64,000 bases of DNA. It comes from Cavia porcellus. Its lineage: Eukaryota; Chordata; Mammalia; Rodentia; Caviidae. Each line of letters opens with the position of its first letter. Within the stretch, counting starts at the first letter, position 1. The notes beneath the pieces were generated by a model, which had not been told where the DNA came from, did not search any database, and was given only the letters and a program-made list of their open reading frames with translations. Location of the stretch: contig NW_026947493.1 of the NCBI RefSeq assembly GCF_034190915.1, positions 47,076,501 through 47,140,500 of the forward strand. The letters run 5' to 3'. Below are positions 20,515-32,726 of the stretch, piece after piece. The position numbers were made by a program, and so were the translations under genes.

Positions 20515-21930
20515 CTTACCTTATCTTTGGTAAAGTAATCAAATACATTCACTGGAAGAAAAATGGTCTCTTTAATAAAAACTTAAAAATTATGCTGGAA
20601 AAAATGACTTCACATGCCAAAGATTAAAGCCATACTCATGTCTATCACCAGGCACTAAACTAAAATCAAAATGGATCAAATATGAAAATAGAAACACTAA
20701 ATGTACTGGAAGAGAAAATAGGTAGAAAGTTTGAATACATAGGTATAGGCAGAGACTTCATAAACAAAACTCAGACTAAAAGGGAAATATTACAAAGAAT
20801 CAACAAATGGAATCTCATCCTATTAAAAAGCTTCTGCACAGCAAAAGAAATCACCAATAGAGTGAAAGACCACCTACAGACTGGAAAAAAATTATAGCCA
20901 GTTATCCCTTATACAAAGGACATACCTAAAACATAAATTATTGAAAACAGTCAAAACCCCAAATAAAAAGATCCTATCCAGAAATGGACATCTGAAGTAA
21001 ATACACACTTCTCAGATAAAGAAATATAAATGGCAAATAAATACATGAATAAAAGTTCAACATCATTGATCATTTGAGAGATGCAAATTAAAAGAACGCT
21101 GAGATTCCATCTCACTTTAGAAAGAATAGTTACCATCAAAAAATCACCTGTAACAAATGCTGGCAGGGCTGTGGGGAAAAGGAACCCTTTTCCACTGTTT
21201 GGTGAGAGCACTATGGAAGTCAGTGTGGTGATTCCTTTAAAAAAGTAGAATTCGAGGTTCCATTTGATCAGCTATTTGCCTTCTGGGTATCTTACCAGAA
21301 GAATAAAAATACATCATACCACAGTGATATATGTGCACCCATGTTTTTAGCAGCATAAGTTTTGATAGCTAAATCTTGGAAAAACCCAAATCCCCATCAA
21401 TTGAGGAATGGATAAAAAGGGTGTTTTTTTTTTCCCAATATAATGGAGTACTGCTTAGCCATAAATAAGGATAAACTGGAGACTTTTATAGGTAAATGAA
21501 TGCAACTGGAGACCAACCCCTAAGTGAAATAAATCAGATCTATGTGTGTCAACATCATATTGTCTCACTAGCGTGAGGAACTGAAGGAGTAAATAGATCC
21601 AAAATGTACAATACATATTGTAAATTGAGAAGAAACTGTTCAAAAGAAAAGACAAACTGTGATGTGGGAAAGGGGAAAGGAAGAAAGAGAAACAGAAAAA
21701 AAATATATTAATACACAAAATAGTTAAGATAGTTATACATCTGCTTTAGTTCATTGAAAAGGACATTGTGCTTATATTGTTTGGACAGATATGGTACCTA
21801 TGTCTGAATAATTAAAAAAAAGACGCCAATATGTGATGTATTAATTATTGTAACTGTGCTACTAACTTGTTTTGAAGCTCTTTTTTATTGTTATTTTTAT
21901 TTTTTCCTCTTTAAAAAATACCTGAAATAC
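20515..21930 (+). mobile_element. 5'-truncated L1: ORF2 C-terminus and 3'UTR
   Basis: It enters ORF2 at about 20520 (ACATTCACTGGAAGAAAAAT) and runs through the ORF2 tail to the 3'UTR at about 21640. It ends with the TTATATTGTTTGGACAGATA module and TTTCCTCTTTAAAAAA at 21925. Related to the other main-family L1s by its 3'UTR module. I found no secure TSD. Confidence 0.82.
20560..21640 (+). pseudogene. L1 ORF2 C-terminal region, pseudogene
   Basis: The frame at 20682-20897 encodes MKIETLNVLEEKIGRKFEYI, then IGRDFINKTQT and the LLKSFCTAKEITNRVKDHL segment. This is the ORF2p region downstream of the reverse transcriptase, equivalent to the minus-strand frame at 46543-46788. Further parts of the ORF2 tail follow in other frames; stops and frameshifts are frequent. 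Endonuclease and RT domains are absent. Confidence 0.85.
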
Positions 21931-23245
21931 TAGCTTGTGAGTCATAAAGAGAATAAACGTGTTCCCTTTATGCAAATGCCTGTTACAGTTACATCTGTAT
22001 AAATATTGTGTCCTTGACTCTGTTCAGTATACAAAAGGTTTTCTAAGACAAATATATTTTTATGTGTGCGATATTTTAATAAAGTTATAATTTATTTTAA
22101 AATCTAAATATAGTAAAATTCATTTGTTTCAATGCATAGCTGAGTTTTAAAAAACATGTACTTTGTGAAACTACTACTACTAACACCACCAAGATATGGT
22201 TGTATAACTCCACAAATTTCTCTTTTGCTGCCTTTTTTGAGTCAGCCTCTTCCTCATCTCCAGTCTCAATATCCTTTTATCCTTTACCTACAGCTTTGTC
22301 CCTTCCTGAAATATATAAAACATTTCCAAAGAGAAACATCAAACACAGTAACATATTTTAGTTACCACTACTCATGAAAATAATGTTTTAAAACTATACT
22401 CAGCCTGCTAAAGGTATATATAGATTCTGTTTGAAATTTCATGGCTGTTTCATCTTTGCTCACTGTCAATAGACTAGTAGAGATTTTTATCAAGGATGAG
22501 AAATTGTAGATATTTGTTCAGAGAATTGCTATTTTGTTGTTTCACATAAAAATTAATATAGTTAAAAACAGCAAAAGTGATTGAATGGATCAGACTTGTT
22601 ATTGTAAGTTGGGTTTTTGTAACTCAAACATGTCTCTATGACAATCTATACTGAAACAATACACACTGCCATGATTAAGGGCTGTATATCCTCTGGCATC
22701 CATGTGTTTGAAATTCTTACATCTTGCTTTCTGTTTTTCTCCGTGTCTCAAAAGCAGTATATGTACACTGAAGAAAGAAAATATTTGTGAGCGTAACAGA
22801 GTAGGGTAGGTAAAGAGGCCTTAATTAAACTAGTGTCAATTCTTAACCAGAAATGGTTAACTGTCTTCAGTTGATGTCTAGACCTATTTTGCATACCAAA
22901 ACAATGATTTTTGAATGACCTCTTAATTTTTTCATTTTGATCATTATCGTTTATTTAAACTATCACATAATTATTCTTTGCTTTCAAACTTTTGCAAGGG
23001 CTCTGGGCCAAAAACAATTGTATTATGTTCTAACCTGATTTCATCTATTTGAATTATTTTAGATATTCAAAAAAAGTCATGAAAATAATTTGTGCCTGAA
23101 TTAAAAGGAAATTATCTCTTAATTCTTTGAAACATTACTAAGTTAATCTTTGTTCAAGTTAAACGTATGTATTATATGTAAACCAACAATTCAACTTTTC
23201 AGAAGATTTCCATGAGCATAAACTATATCTCAGGTGTCTTGAATG
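21931..23245. other. No gene seen; AT-rich unique sequence
   Basis: No recognisable gene, RNA or transposon. The stretch ends at the left TSD of the full-length L1. Confidence 0.5.
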
Positions 23246-23829
23246 GAGACTGCTTCTTTTTTAAATTTTTTTTTATTTTCAAGAGATTAAGATAAAAGAA
23301 GACATAACAAAGCAGATCAGAACAGAACAATGTAAGCAACACAGTATTTCACAAGACAACCCTATATAATAGTAGCTACCATAATGTCTCTTTCCTTGAA
23401 ATAGTTGAGCATACCTTCATACACAATAGTAACAAACACAACAAAATAGTATAAAACCATTCAAGAGAATGAAAGTATTACAGGGTATTCAGAACCAAAT
23501 AACAGAAAACAAATGATGGTTATTATATTATCCCATTGTCTATAAAAAATTTGTTTATACTACCTCAAATGATAAAATCCAATAAGATGCTACATGATAG
23601 AATCAATGGAAACAGAAGAACAAAAATATGGTAGGACTTCAAGATGATATTAAATCAGCACTGGCTATTATAATGTCTTGTTTTCTTTAAAATAGCTGTT
23701 CATACCATCACACATAATAAAATCAAACAACCCAGAATAGAACCATTCCAACTAATGAATGGAAACATTATAAGGCTTTAAAGGAATGTAGTGGTGAATC
23801 ATGATTACCATAAACTTTTATGTATTCTT

Positions 23830-26800
23830 ACCATTTCTTACACTAGGGAGACTATATGGTATTTATACATGTGAATTTGATTTATTTTGCTTATGAGTAT
23901 GGTCTCAAGTTGTGTCCATTTATTTATAAATATCTCAGCATGATCATTGTTTATAGCTGAGTAGTACTGGTCCATTGTATAAAAATACCACACATTTTTA
24001 ATCTATTCCTCAGTTGTTGGACACTTAGGTTGTTTCCAAGATCTGGTTATTACAAATTGTGCTGCCATAAACATGGGTGCATATATATCACTGTGGTATG
24101 AGTTTTCAATTCTTCTGGGAGTGTGCCTAGAAGCAGAATAGCTAGATCAACTGGGACTTCCAATCCCAGGATTTTGAGGAATCTCCAGACTGACCTCCAC
24201 AGTGGTTGCACCAGTCTGCACTCCTACCAATAGTGCAAGAGCATTCCTTTTCCCCCACAGTCTCTCCAGCATTTGTTGTTGGTAGTTTTCTTGATCTTGG
24301 CCATTCTTTTTAGAGTAGATGAAATATCAGTGTTGTTTTAATTTGCATTTCTCTAATGAGTAATTATGATGAACATTTTTAAATGTATTTATTTGCTTTT
24401 TGTATTTCTTCATCTGAGAACTATGTATTCATCTGATGCCTGTTTTTGGATTGGGTCTTTGAATTTCAGGGGTCTACTTCTTTAAAATTCTTTGTATGTT
24501 TTAGAAAGAAGTCCTTTGTCTGAGGGACAGTTCACTAAGATTTTTTCCCCAGTTTTTGGGTTTTCTTTTCACTATGCTGGAGATTTACTTTGGCATGCAG
24601 AAACTTTTTAATAAAACGTGACCCCAGTTATTGATTCTGGGAAGTATTTCCCATGTGGTTTGATTCCTGTTCATGAATTCTCTACCTACCCCTATGTCTT
24701 CAACATTGTTACCCAATTTGTCTTCCAACGTATTTAGTGTTTCTGTTTTAATATTCAATCTTTGATCTATTTAGATTTTAGTTTAGTACATGGTGATAGG
24801 CATGGGTCTAGTTTTAGTTTTTGGCATATGGAGAGCCAGTTTTCCCAGCATCATTAGTTAAAGAGACTGTCGCTCTTCCAGTGTACATGTTAGACCCCTT
24901 TATGAAAGATAAGGTGGTTGAGTGTGTTTGTAGTTGTGGTTGTATGTTCTAATCTATTCCATTGATCTTCAGATCTGTTTTTATTCCAGTACCATGGGGG
25001 CTGGGGATTTAGCTCAGGGGCATAAGAACCTGCCTTGCAAGCAGGCGGTCATGAGTTTGATCCCCGGTACCGGTAAATAAATAAATAAATAACTAACTAA
25101 ATAAAAATAAACAAAACAAAACAATTATTCCAGTACCATGTTGATTTTATTACAGTAGCTTTGTAGTATAACTTCAAGTCAGGGATAGTGATGCAGCCTG
25201 CCTTGCCTTTATTGCTTAGAATTGTCTTTGCTATTCTAGGTCTTTTCTGGTTCCAGATGAATTTTAGGAGTGATTTCTCTAGATCTATGCAATATGTTGA
25301 TGGTATTTTCCTTGGGATTGCATTGAATCTGTATAACAGTTTTGGGTGAATGGCCATTTTCACATTATTTATTCTACCTATCCATGAACAAGGGATGTCT
25401 TTCCATTTTCTGAGATCCTCACTGACATCTTTTTTCAAGGTATTATAATTTTCCCTGTCTAGATCTTTTACTTCTTTCATGAGATTAATTCCAAAGTATT
25501 TCATTTTTTGGATGTTAGTGTGAATGGTGTGGCTTCTCTTATTTCTCTCTCAGTGATTTTGTTCTTAGTGCATAGGAATGTTATTGATTTTTGAGTACTG
25601 ATTTTGTATCCAGCTACATTGCTGAATGTATTTATTAAATCTTGGAGACTTTCAATTGAGTTTTGGGGGTCTTCTATGTAGAGTATCATGTCATCTGCAA
25701 ATAATGATAATTTAACTTCCTCTTTTCCTATCTTTACTCCTTTTATTTCTCTCTCTTGTCTGTATGCTCTGGCTAGTATTTCCAATACTATGTTGAATAG
25801 GAGAGGTGATAAGGGACATCCTTGTCTTGTGCCTTATTTTAAGGTAAGGACTTTCAGTTTTTGGCCATTTAATATGATGCTGGCTGTTGGTTTGTCATAG
25901 ATGGCCTTTATCATATTGAGGTAAAGACAATCTATTCCAATTTTCTGTAAGGTTCTTATCATGAATGAATGCTGGACCTTATCAAAAGCTTTTTCTGCAT
26001 CTATAGAAATGATCATGTGATTCTTTTGGCTTTATTGATATGGTGGGTTATATTTATTGATTTACATATGTTGAACCATTGCTGCATGCCTGAGATGAAT
26101 CCCACTTGGGATTCTTGTATAATCTTCTTGATGATTTGCCGCATTTTGTTTGCCAATATTTTATTGAAGATTTTTGCATCTGTGTTCATTAGGGAGATTG
26201 GTCTGTACTTCTCTTTTTTAGTTGGGTCTTTCTCATGTTTTGGTACTAGAGTAATATTTGCTTCTAGGAATGATTTAGGAACAATTGCTTCCCTTTCAAT
26301 TTCATTGAAGAGTTTGAGGAGTGTTTGCATTAAGTCTTCTTTGTATTTCTTGTAGAATTCTGCAGTGAATGTGTGGCCTGGGCTCTTCTTTGTAAGTAAG
26401 GACTTAATTCCATTTTCAATTTCATAAATAGAAATTGAGTTATTCAGCAGTTTTACATCTTCTTGATCCAGCTTTGGTACTTCATATCATTCTAGGAATC
26501 TGTCCATTTCTTCTGTGTTACTGAACCTATGAGAGTAGAGGTTTTTGAAATAGGTATTGATGATTTTCTGTATTTTCACAGAGTCAGTAGTGATTTCACC
26601 TTTTTCATTCCTTGTTGCATTTATTTAAGCTTTTTTTTCCTTTTTAAATAAGGTTGGCTAGGGTATTATCAATTTTATTTATTGTTTCAAAGACCCAACT
26701 CTTTAATTCACTGATTCTTTGGGCTGTTTTCTTAGTCTCTATTGCCTTAATTTCTGCTCTGATTTTTTATAATTTCCTCCCTTCTTTTGGCTTTGGGCTT

Positions 26801-27860
26801 GACTTTTTCTTCTTTTTCTAGATGTTTGAGGTGTAGCATCAGGGTGTTTACGTGTATTTGTTCTGTTTTCCTGATATGTGAACTCAGTGCAATAAATTTT
26901 CCTCTGAGGACTGCTTTCATTGCATCCCACAGATTCTGGTAAGTTGTATTTGTATTTTTGTTTGCTTGTAGGTATTCATTTCTTATTTAATTTACTGTTT
27001 GACCCACTGATTGCTCAAGAGTGCATTATTCAATTTCCATATGTTTGCGGGGTTTTTGCAGTTCCTTTTATCATTAATTTCTAGTTTCATGGTGCTATGA
27101 TCTGATAACATGCATGGGATAATTTCAATTCTTTTGCCTTGCTTTAAATATGTTCTCTGGGCTAGTATATTGTCTGTTTTAGAGAATGTCCCATATACTG
27201 CTGAGAAGAATGTATATTCTGATGTTGTTGGATGGAACACTCTGTATATATCTATGAAATCCATTTGTTCACAGTTGTGATTCAGTCATGTTATTTCTTT
27301 TTGGATTTTCCGTCTGGTTGATCTGTCCCTTGATGTCAATGGTGTGTTAACATCTTCTGTTATAATTTTGTTATTGCTAATTTGATTTTTCCTTTATATA
27401 AATACTTGGTTTGTATAACTGGGTGCTCTGGAATTTGGTGCATATATATTTAAGATTGTTAGCTCTTTCCTCTTGAAGTTTTCCCCTAACCAGTATGTAG
27501 TGACCTTCTTTATCTCTTAGGATCATTCTTGGTTTGAAGTTCACACTGTCTGCAAACAGAATAGCTATCCCTGCTTATTTTTGGTTCTTGCTGAGTGAAG
27601 TATTGTTTTCCATCCTTTGACTTTCAGTCTGTGAGTTTCCTTTTGGGTTAGATAGGTTTCTTGTAGACAGCATATGGTTGGATGTTATTTCTTGATCCAT
27701 TCTGCCAATGTGTTTCTTTTAATTGGTGAATTGAGACCATTTACATTAATGGTTATAACTGTTATATATTGGTTTATTGTGAGCATGTTATCTTTCTGCT
27801 GTTGCATCTTTATCTTTCCATTCTGTTTAATTGTCTGCCTTGCTTAATTGTTTTTTCTTA
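23830..27860 (-). pseudogene. L1 ORF2 (endonuclease-reverse transcriptase) pseudogene
   Basis: ORF2p nicks target DNA and reverse transcribes L1 RNA there. The endonuclease C-terminus is at 26992-27264, with FFSAVYGTFSKTDNIL and the SDH motif. RT motifs: YRPISLMN (26013-26330), [15 protein letters not shown] (25834-26016), [12 protein letters not shown] just downstream, and [11 protein letters not shown] with both catalytic Asp residues (25501-25785). The thumb region is at 25140-25504. A stop (TAA) separates motif A from RQGCPL, and there are other breaks. A SINE interrupts it at 24997. The residues are therefore largely preserved in a dead gene. Confidence 0.9.
24997..25124 (+). repeat. ID-like tRNA-Ala SINE with 16-bp TSD
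   Basis: TTATTCCAGTACCATG occurs at 24981-24996 and again at 25125-25140, a perfect TSD. The body has the Pol III A box (TAGCTCAGGGG, 25010) and B box (GAGTTTGATCC, 25053). A TGC anticodon lies in a CCTGCCTTGCAAGCAGG hairpin, which fits tRNA-Ala. An AAATA-rich tail follows. It lies in ORF2 of the full-length L1 and so is younger. It is a SINE, not a tRNA gene: the acceptor stem is not closed. Confidence 0.95.
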
Positions 27861-27889
27861 TGTGTATCTAAACTGTCTTTCAGTATTCT

Positions 27890-29024
27890 TTGCAGGGTTG
27901 GCTTGGTGATCATGAAGTTCTTCAGCTGTGATTTGTCATGGAAGTATCTTATTTCTCCATCTATTTAGAAGGACAGTTTCTCAGGGTACATCAGTCTAGG
28001 TTGGAAATCATTTTCCATTTGGATCTCAAATACTTCCTTCCATGCTCTTCTTGACTTTATTATTTGTCTTGAGAAGTCTGCTGTACTTCTGATAGGTTTT
28101 TTCTTTATAGGTGATCTGTCTTTTCCCTCTAACAACTTTTAATATTCTGTTCTTATGTTGGATTTCTGAGATGGTGATTATTATATGTCTGGGTGTATTT
28201 TTATTTTGGTTATGGCTATTTGGGGTTCTATATGCTTCATGAATCCATGCCAGTTTCCATTGTCATGTTTGCGAAATTTTCAGCTATTACTTCTGTAAAT
28301 AGGCTCTTGATATCATTTGTTTTATCCCCTTCTTTTTCATTTATCCCTATCAATCTTATATTGTTTTTCTTTGCATCGTCTTTCAGTTTTGAATTGCTAT
28401 TTCCTGATTCCTTGTCATTTTTAAAAGGTCTTTCCTTTCTTATTCACTAGCTACAATCTTGTCTACGAGGTCTGAAATTCTATCTTCACTTTTGCTGAGA
28501 TGGTTTTGACAGTTTTCAATGGAATTTTTGTTTTCCTGTATATCTTCTGCTTCATTTAGTCTTTTTGTTTCTTATATTGTTCATCCAGGGATTCTATCTT
28601 TTTTGTTTTGTTCCTCTAATTTTTTAACTGTGTCCTCTTTAGATGTGTTCAGCACCTCTTTCGTTACTTTTATCATTTCTTCTCCTTTTTTTTTTTTTTT
28701 TTGTTTTTTTTGAGATAGGGTCTCACTATGCAGTTCAGGCTGGCCTTGAGCTCACTTTGTAGTCCAGGATGGTCTCAAACTCTCAATGATCCTCCTGCCT
28801 CAGCCTCCCAAGTGCTGGGATTACAGGCATGAGCCACCACGCCCAGCTATCATTTCTTTTACCTGGGAGGTTATTTCTAATTTACATTCCTTTAAAGCTT
28901 CCTGGAATTGCTTCTTTATTTCAGTTGCTATTATTTCGAGTATTTCTGGTGTATGGCACGTATTTTCTTCTATGTGCATAGCTCCTAAACTTTCTTGGGA
29001 TTGGCTGGATGTTTGAGATTGCAT
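27890..29024 (-). pseudogene. L1 ORF1 pseudogene of the full-length L1
   Basis: The N-terminal part at 28852-29024 has MQSQTSSQSQESLGAMHIEE and the HTPEILEIIATEIKKQF stretch, then a coiled-coil region. The rest lies in broken frames: the RNA-binding part at 28000-28260 contains the complement of the IIITISEIQHKNRILK block. A B1 SINE interrupts it at 28684. Its N-terminus differs from that of the HAL1-like ORF1s, so it belongs to another L1 lineage. Confidence 0.78.
28684..28847 (-). repeat. B1-type SINE inserted in L1 ORF1
   Basis: The TSD is TATCATTTCTTCT (28671-28683) and TATCATTTCTTTT (28848-28860), 12 of 13 bases. The plus strand has a long T-tail, GAGATAGGGTCTCACTATGC, duplicated GGCTGGCCTTGAG / GGATGGTCTCAAA segments, CAAGTGCTGGGATTACAGGC and CACGCCCAGCTA. 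It is the least diverged B1 in the window. Confidence 0.93.
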
Positions 29025-29450
29025 TTTGGTCTTTCATTTTGTGATTTTCCTATATTTCTGTGTTTAAAGTGTTTTTCCAAGGCTTCCCCTGGGTGTGTTG
29101 GAAATCATCTCCTCTGCCCTCAGCTCCTGGTATTGAATGGAGGTTGCTGAGCATGGTCCAGTCAGTCCCACAGGACCTTCCGTGGCACCTCCAGTGTTCC
29201 AGGAAGCTGAGCAGGCACCTAACCACTGTGTATAATGATGCAAAGCTCTCCCCAGGCAAGGACCAATGCCATGGAACTCACTTCATGTGCTCTCTACTTC
29301 TCTGATTTAAAAAGTTCTGTGCGTATAATCTAGTTGGGCTGCAAAACTTCCCAAGCCTTGTCTAGTGTGACTGGAAGCTGGGTAGGTCCTTGACTACTGG
29401 AAGCGATGATCTTAAACTCTCCTGGGCCTCAGGAATGGTTTGCAGGAACT
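29025..29450 (-). promoter_or_regulatory. 5'UTR of the full-length L1
   Basis: This stretch runs from the ORF1 start to the right-hand TSD. It is richer in G+C than its surroundings. Its position implies the L1 internal promoter. It does not resemble the 5'UTR of the HAL1-like elements or of the plus-strand L1 at 35621, which points to at least three promoter types among the L1s here. Confidence 0.55.
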
Positions 29451-29688
29451 GAGACTTCTTCTTTGAGGCATAAATAATTCATGTGTTTATACAGTGAAAT
29501 TTTACGGACCACCCCTGGTGCATCAAATATAATGCTAGGTACAGAAGTACATATGACATTTTATTCTTTACTTTTAAGGAACTCATAGTAACAGCTTTAA
29601 ACCTCAAAAAAGTGTTTTAAAAATCCATATACCATTTTTTCCTTTCACTAACTACATCTAATCAGTCACTGACAATGTAACTCTAAAT

Positions 29689-29832
29689 CAGTAGCTCTCA
29701 ACATTGACTGTACAGTGTAAACCTCACCAAGGAGATTTAAGAAAAAAACCCTGATACCTTGGTTCCACCTCCAGAGATCCCACTTGGGGTGTGAACCTGA
29801 TTCCAGTGTACAGCCAAGAATAAGAATCATTG
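29689..29832 (+). mobile_element. MER5A-like hAT-Charlie miniature transposon
   Basis: It starts CAGTAGCTCTCAAC and ends AAGAATCATTG, with the inner complementarity typical of MER5-type elements. The flanks are CTCTAAAT (29681-29688) and CTCTAAAC (29833-29840), an 8-bp hAT duplication with one mismatch. Non-autonomous, no transposase. Such elements predate the rodent radiation. Confidence 0.82.
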
Positions 29833-29840
29833 CTCTAAAC

Positions 29841-30170
29841 TAGGAGTTGGTGGCTTTTTTCTTTAAGGGAGTGTATAGTAAATATTTCAGGTTTTATTTA
29901 GCCATATGATATGTGTCACTGCTACTCAACTCTGCCATTGTAGTGTGAAAGAATCCATAGTTGTTATACTATGAACACAAATGGTGGTTCACTAAAATTT
30001 TATTTATGGACAATAAAATTTGAATGTCATGTAATTTTATGTATTAGGAATCTTTTAATTGTTTTGAATTATTAAAATGTAAAAACCACTGTTAATTCAT
30101 GGGTTGTACAGATATGGTCATTGGGTCAGATTTATTTCATAGGTTACATTTTGGTAACTTCTGTTCTAGA
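29841..30170 (+). mobile_element. Ancient hAT-Charlie-like DNA transposon relic
   Basis: The blocks TAGTAAATATTTCAGG, CACTGCTACTCAACTCTGCC and ATTGTAGTGTGAAAG, then AAAATTTTATTTATGGAC, follow the order of a common mammalian non-autonomous Charlie-type element. It ends near TTCTAGAA, which resembles the hAT nTCTAGAn target. It directly follows the MER5A-like element. I do not assign a subfamily. Confidence 0.65.
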
Positions 30171-31649
30171 AGAGCTCAGTAACCTATATGCTTAACAGTG
30201 CCATTTATGGATCTTTAGGGAAGTGCCTGGCCCCTAGAGATTCAGTTCAGGATGTCTGCATGGAACAAGGAAATTTTACCATGCAGGCATGGTTATGATT
30301 TCCTGTTCCAGAGAGTTAATTGCATTTTTCTTCTCTTCTAATACCTATAATTACTTTCTCATTATTGGTCTTTATTACCTCATACCTGGACTATGTTACC
30401 AGAGTAATAGCTTTTATACATATTTCTAGCCCAGGCTTTCATTAATCAGTGTATACTATGACATTTCTTACCTTCTTTAACCTGTTAGTGGATCCTATTA
30501 ACTAAACAGCAGTGTTCACACTCCCTGGAAAATCATATACTGGATTTCATTATCTGACTTTTGTCTATGATCTACTCAAATTCTTTTTTTTTTTCTTGAA
30601 AAATGAGCTACTTGCCCTTTTGTCATGCTATTTCTTGTTTATATAGTTGAGCTTCTTTGGTCCTCCTTCCTGAAAAGACCTTTTCTGGTGGTAAAGGTAG
30701 TCCTTTAAGATGCAGTGGTTATTTTACACTCTCTTTTTAAATGTCTGGGTTACATGTTGAGCTTAGATTGCTCCAAAATTGTCTTTGCTTACCTTTTGTA
30801 TAAAATGGGTTACCTGACATTAAAGAAATCTGTTTGTAAGTGGGCTATGTGAGATCAGGAATCTAGTTTTATTTATACAATAGAATTTAATGAAATATTT
30901 AATATGTAGTCGGTGCTTCATAAGTGCTTACTGGCCTGACCTTATAAAGAAAACAAAGTCAGTCTCCATTGTTCTCTCTGAGATAACAAATGACTTCCAA
31001 GTGCTGATTTGAGGTGTGTAGAGCGAGGGTCCACTTTCTTCTGCTAGGTGCAGGACTTCTTCCTGTCACCCCTGCACCTTTGTCTTAGAGCTGCAAGCTA
31101 CCAGTGTGCATTGTCATGCTATGTTGTGGAATGAGCAGGAGGTTGGCAATGATGAGGACTAGCTTTTGGTATCAGCTTTCATAGTGAAGTAGAAGATTAG
31201 GGAATGGAAGGCTGACTGAAAAACAGAATATAGTCTGTCAATTACAATGATCCAGAATGAAGGATGAACAGGATATGACCTGTCCATCATGACTAGGATG
31301 TGTGGATAGAGCAATTTCTGACAAACCTGTTCTAAGGGGGTATTCACTGCCACTATGATCTTCCTGTTCTTCTGTCCTCTTGTTTATATGCTGGCTTGCC
31401 CTGCTTGTGGGACATACTTATTCTTGCCTTTCTCTTTTCTTCACTTTTCCTTTTCTTCCTTTAAATAAAGTTGGGTACATCTGTTTATCAGTTGTCCTCA
31501 TCAATTATATTCAGAAAGTGCTTGGAATCACTGGGCACTGCTGTGTAGCAATACTAGTACTTGGAAATATGAACTTCAGTTGCCTGATATTTAAAATGAA
31601 GATATTCAATTAGATTTTTGGTTTGGATATTTTACTTGTCACTTGGACA
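30171..31649. other. No gene seen; mostly unique sequence
   Basis: No coding region or structured RNA is apparent. A short stretch near 30890-30945 (AATGAAATATTTAATATGTA and following) resembles the degraded end of an ancient MIR or L2 element. Open frames to 80 codons lack any recognisable domain. Confidence 0.45.
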
Positions 31650-31985
31650 TAACACACAACACCTGCAAGTAAAAGGAGCAAAGATTTTTTTGATTCAGTT
31701 TATGGAGGTTTCAGCCCATAATCTAGTGTCTCCAAGGCAGGTCAGCATGGGAGAGGAGTGTTGCTCACGGCATAGCATCCAGGCAGCAGAGAGAAAAGGC
31801 GGAGTAAGGGAGGGAGATACTTCTTTCAAGGCCACATACCCAGTGACCTACCTCTTCTGATCAGATCCCAGCTCATAACAGCAAGTCAATATAAGCCTCC
31901 ATTATCCAATTATCTTCCCAGAGTCCCAACTTTGAGCACATGAAGCTTTGATGGGACATTCAGGTATTAATCATAACAGGTTTAA
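31650..31985 (-). mobile_element. MaLR/ERVL-type solo LTR relic
   Basis: The plus strand gives TTTATGGAGGTTTCAGCCCA, then a purine-rich middle, CCCAGTGACCTACCTCTTCT, and GAAGCTTTGATGGGACATTC near the end. This is the complement of a MaLR-like LTR of the type common in rodents. No gag, pol or env is attached. The subfamily is uncertain. Confidence 0.5.
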
Positions 31986-32014
31986 ATATTGTTCACTATG
32001 CAGCTTAAAAAACA

Positions 32015-32560
32015 CCTTATTTCACAGTTTTGTAAGTCAGAAATCTGAGTAGATTAGTGGGCTTCTATTATTGGAGACTCATAAGGCTAAAATCAAAGTG
32101 TCAGCTGGTTTAGGGTTTTATCTGAAAGCTCTGGGGGAAGAATCAGACTCCAGGTTCATTCTCGTTAATGGTGGAATTTAGTCCCACCTTGTTGTAAGAC
32201 TAAGATTCCTGCTTCCGTGCTGGCTGTCAAGTATAGGGTATTCTCCCTTCTAGAACCTAACCTTATTGCTTGATGCATGACCTCCTCCATCCATCTTGAA
32301 AACCAGCAAGTAGGCTGCACTCCCTGCCTTCTCTGTTGCTCCTCTTCTGACTGACGTGAGGCCGCCTGAATGACCCAGGATACTTGTCCACTGTAAAGTT
32401 AGCTGATTAGTGGTCTTAAGTATATTACAAGTCTTTCACAGCAGTACCTAGATTAGTGTTTGATTGAATAACCATAAAAGTGGAACTTGGGGAATACCTT
32501 TATAATTGGTCTACCATAAATCTCATATTACTTCAATGAAGAAACAAAGATGGAGGCTAT
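32015..32560 (-). mobile_element. Ancient LTR-like relic (probably MaLR)
   Basis: It shows the order of a very common mammalian repeat: AAGTCAGAAATCTGAGTAG, GGCTAAAATCAAAGTGTCAG, CATCCATCTTGAAAACCAGC, and TCTTTCACAGCAGTACC near the end. The same repeat, also minus strand, is at 61560-62070. No coding sequence. Assignment to MaLR is by memory of similar elements. Confidence 0.45.
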
Positions 32561-32726
32561 CGTTACTTATTCCCCAGTGTGAGTTTATAGTCTCATAGCA
32601 TTAAATTATTTTAAATATCCCCTTCATTCACATAGCTTAGAACTCTATATACGTACAAACAAGTGAAACATTGTGTATATATCTATAATACAAATTTTGT
32701 ATTTTTGATAAAGCCATTATTAGGAA

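Larger units (their letters stand above)
23260..29450 (-). mobile_element. Full-length L1 (5'UTR, ORF1, ORF2, short 3'UTR)
   Basis: It is flanked by a 14-bp TSD, GAGACTGCTTCTTT (23246-23259) and GAGACTTCTTCTTT (29451-29464), with one mismatch. On the minus strand: 5'UTR 29450-29025, ORF1 29024-27890, ORF2 about 27860-23830, 3'UTR 23820-23265 ending in a poly(A) (T-run at 23260-23277). An ID-like SINE (24997) and a B1 (28684) inserted later. Stops and frameshifts in both ORFs make it inactive. It has the ORF2 that the HAL1-like elements lack. Confidence 0.9.

Noticed and set aside
25021..25070. tRNA-Ala gene
   Set aside because: A and B boxes and a TGC anticodon hairpin are present, but the acceptor stem does not close. 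There is an A-rich tail and a 16-bp target duplication, so it is a SINE.
25501..26330. Active L1 reverse transcriptase
   Set aside because: FADD and other RT motifs are kept, but there is a stop between motif A and RQGCPL, further frame breaks and a SINE insertion.
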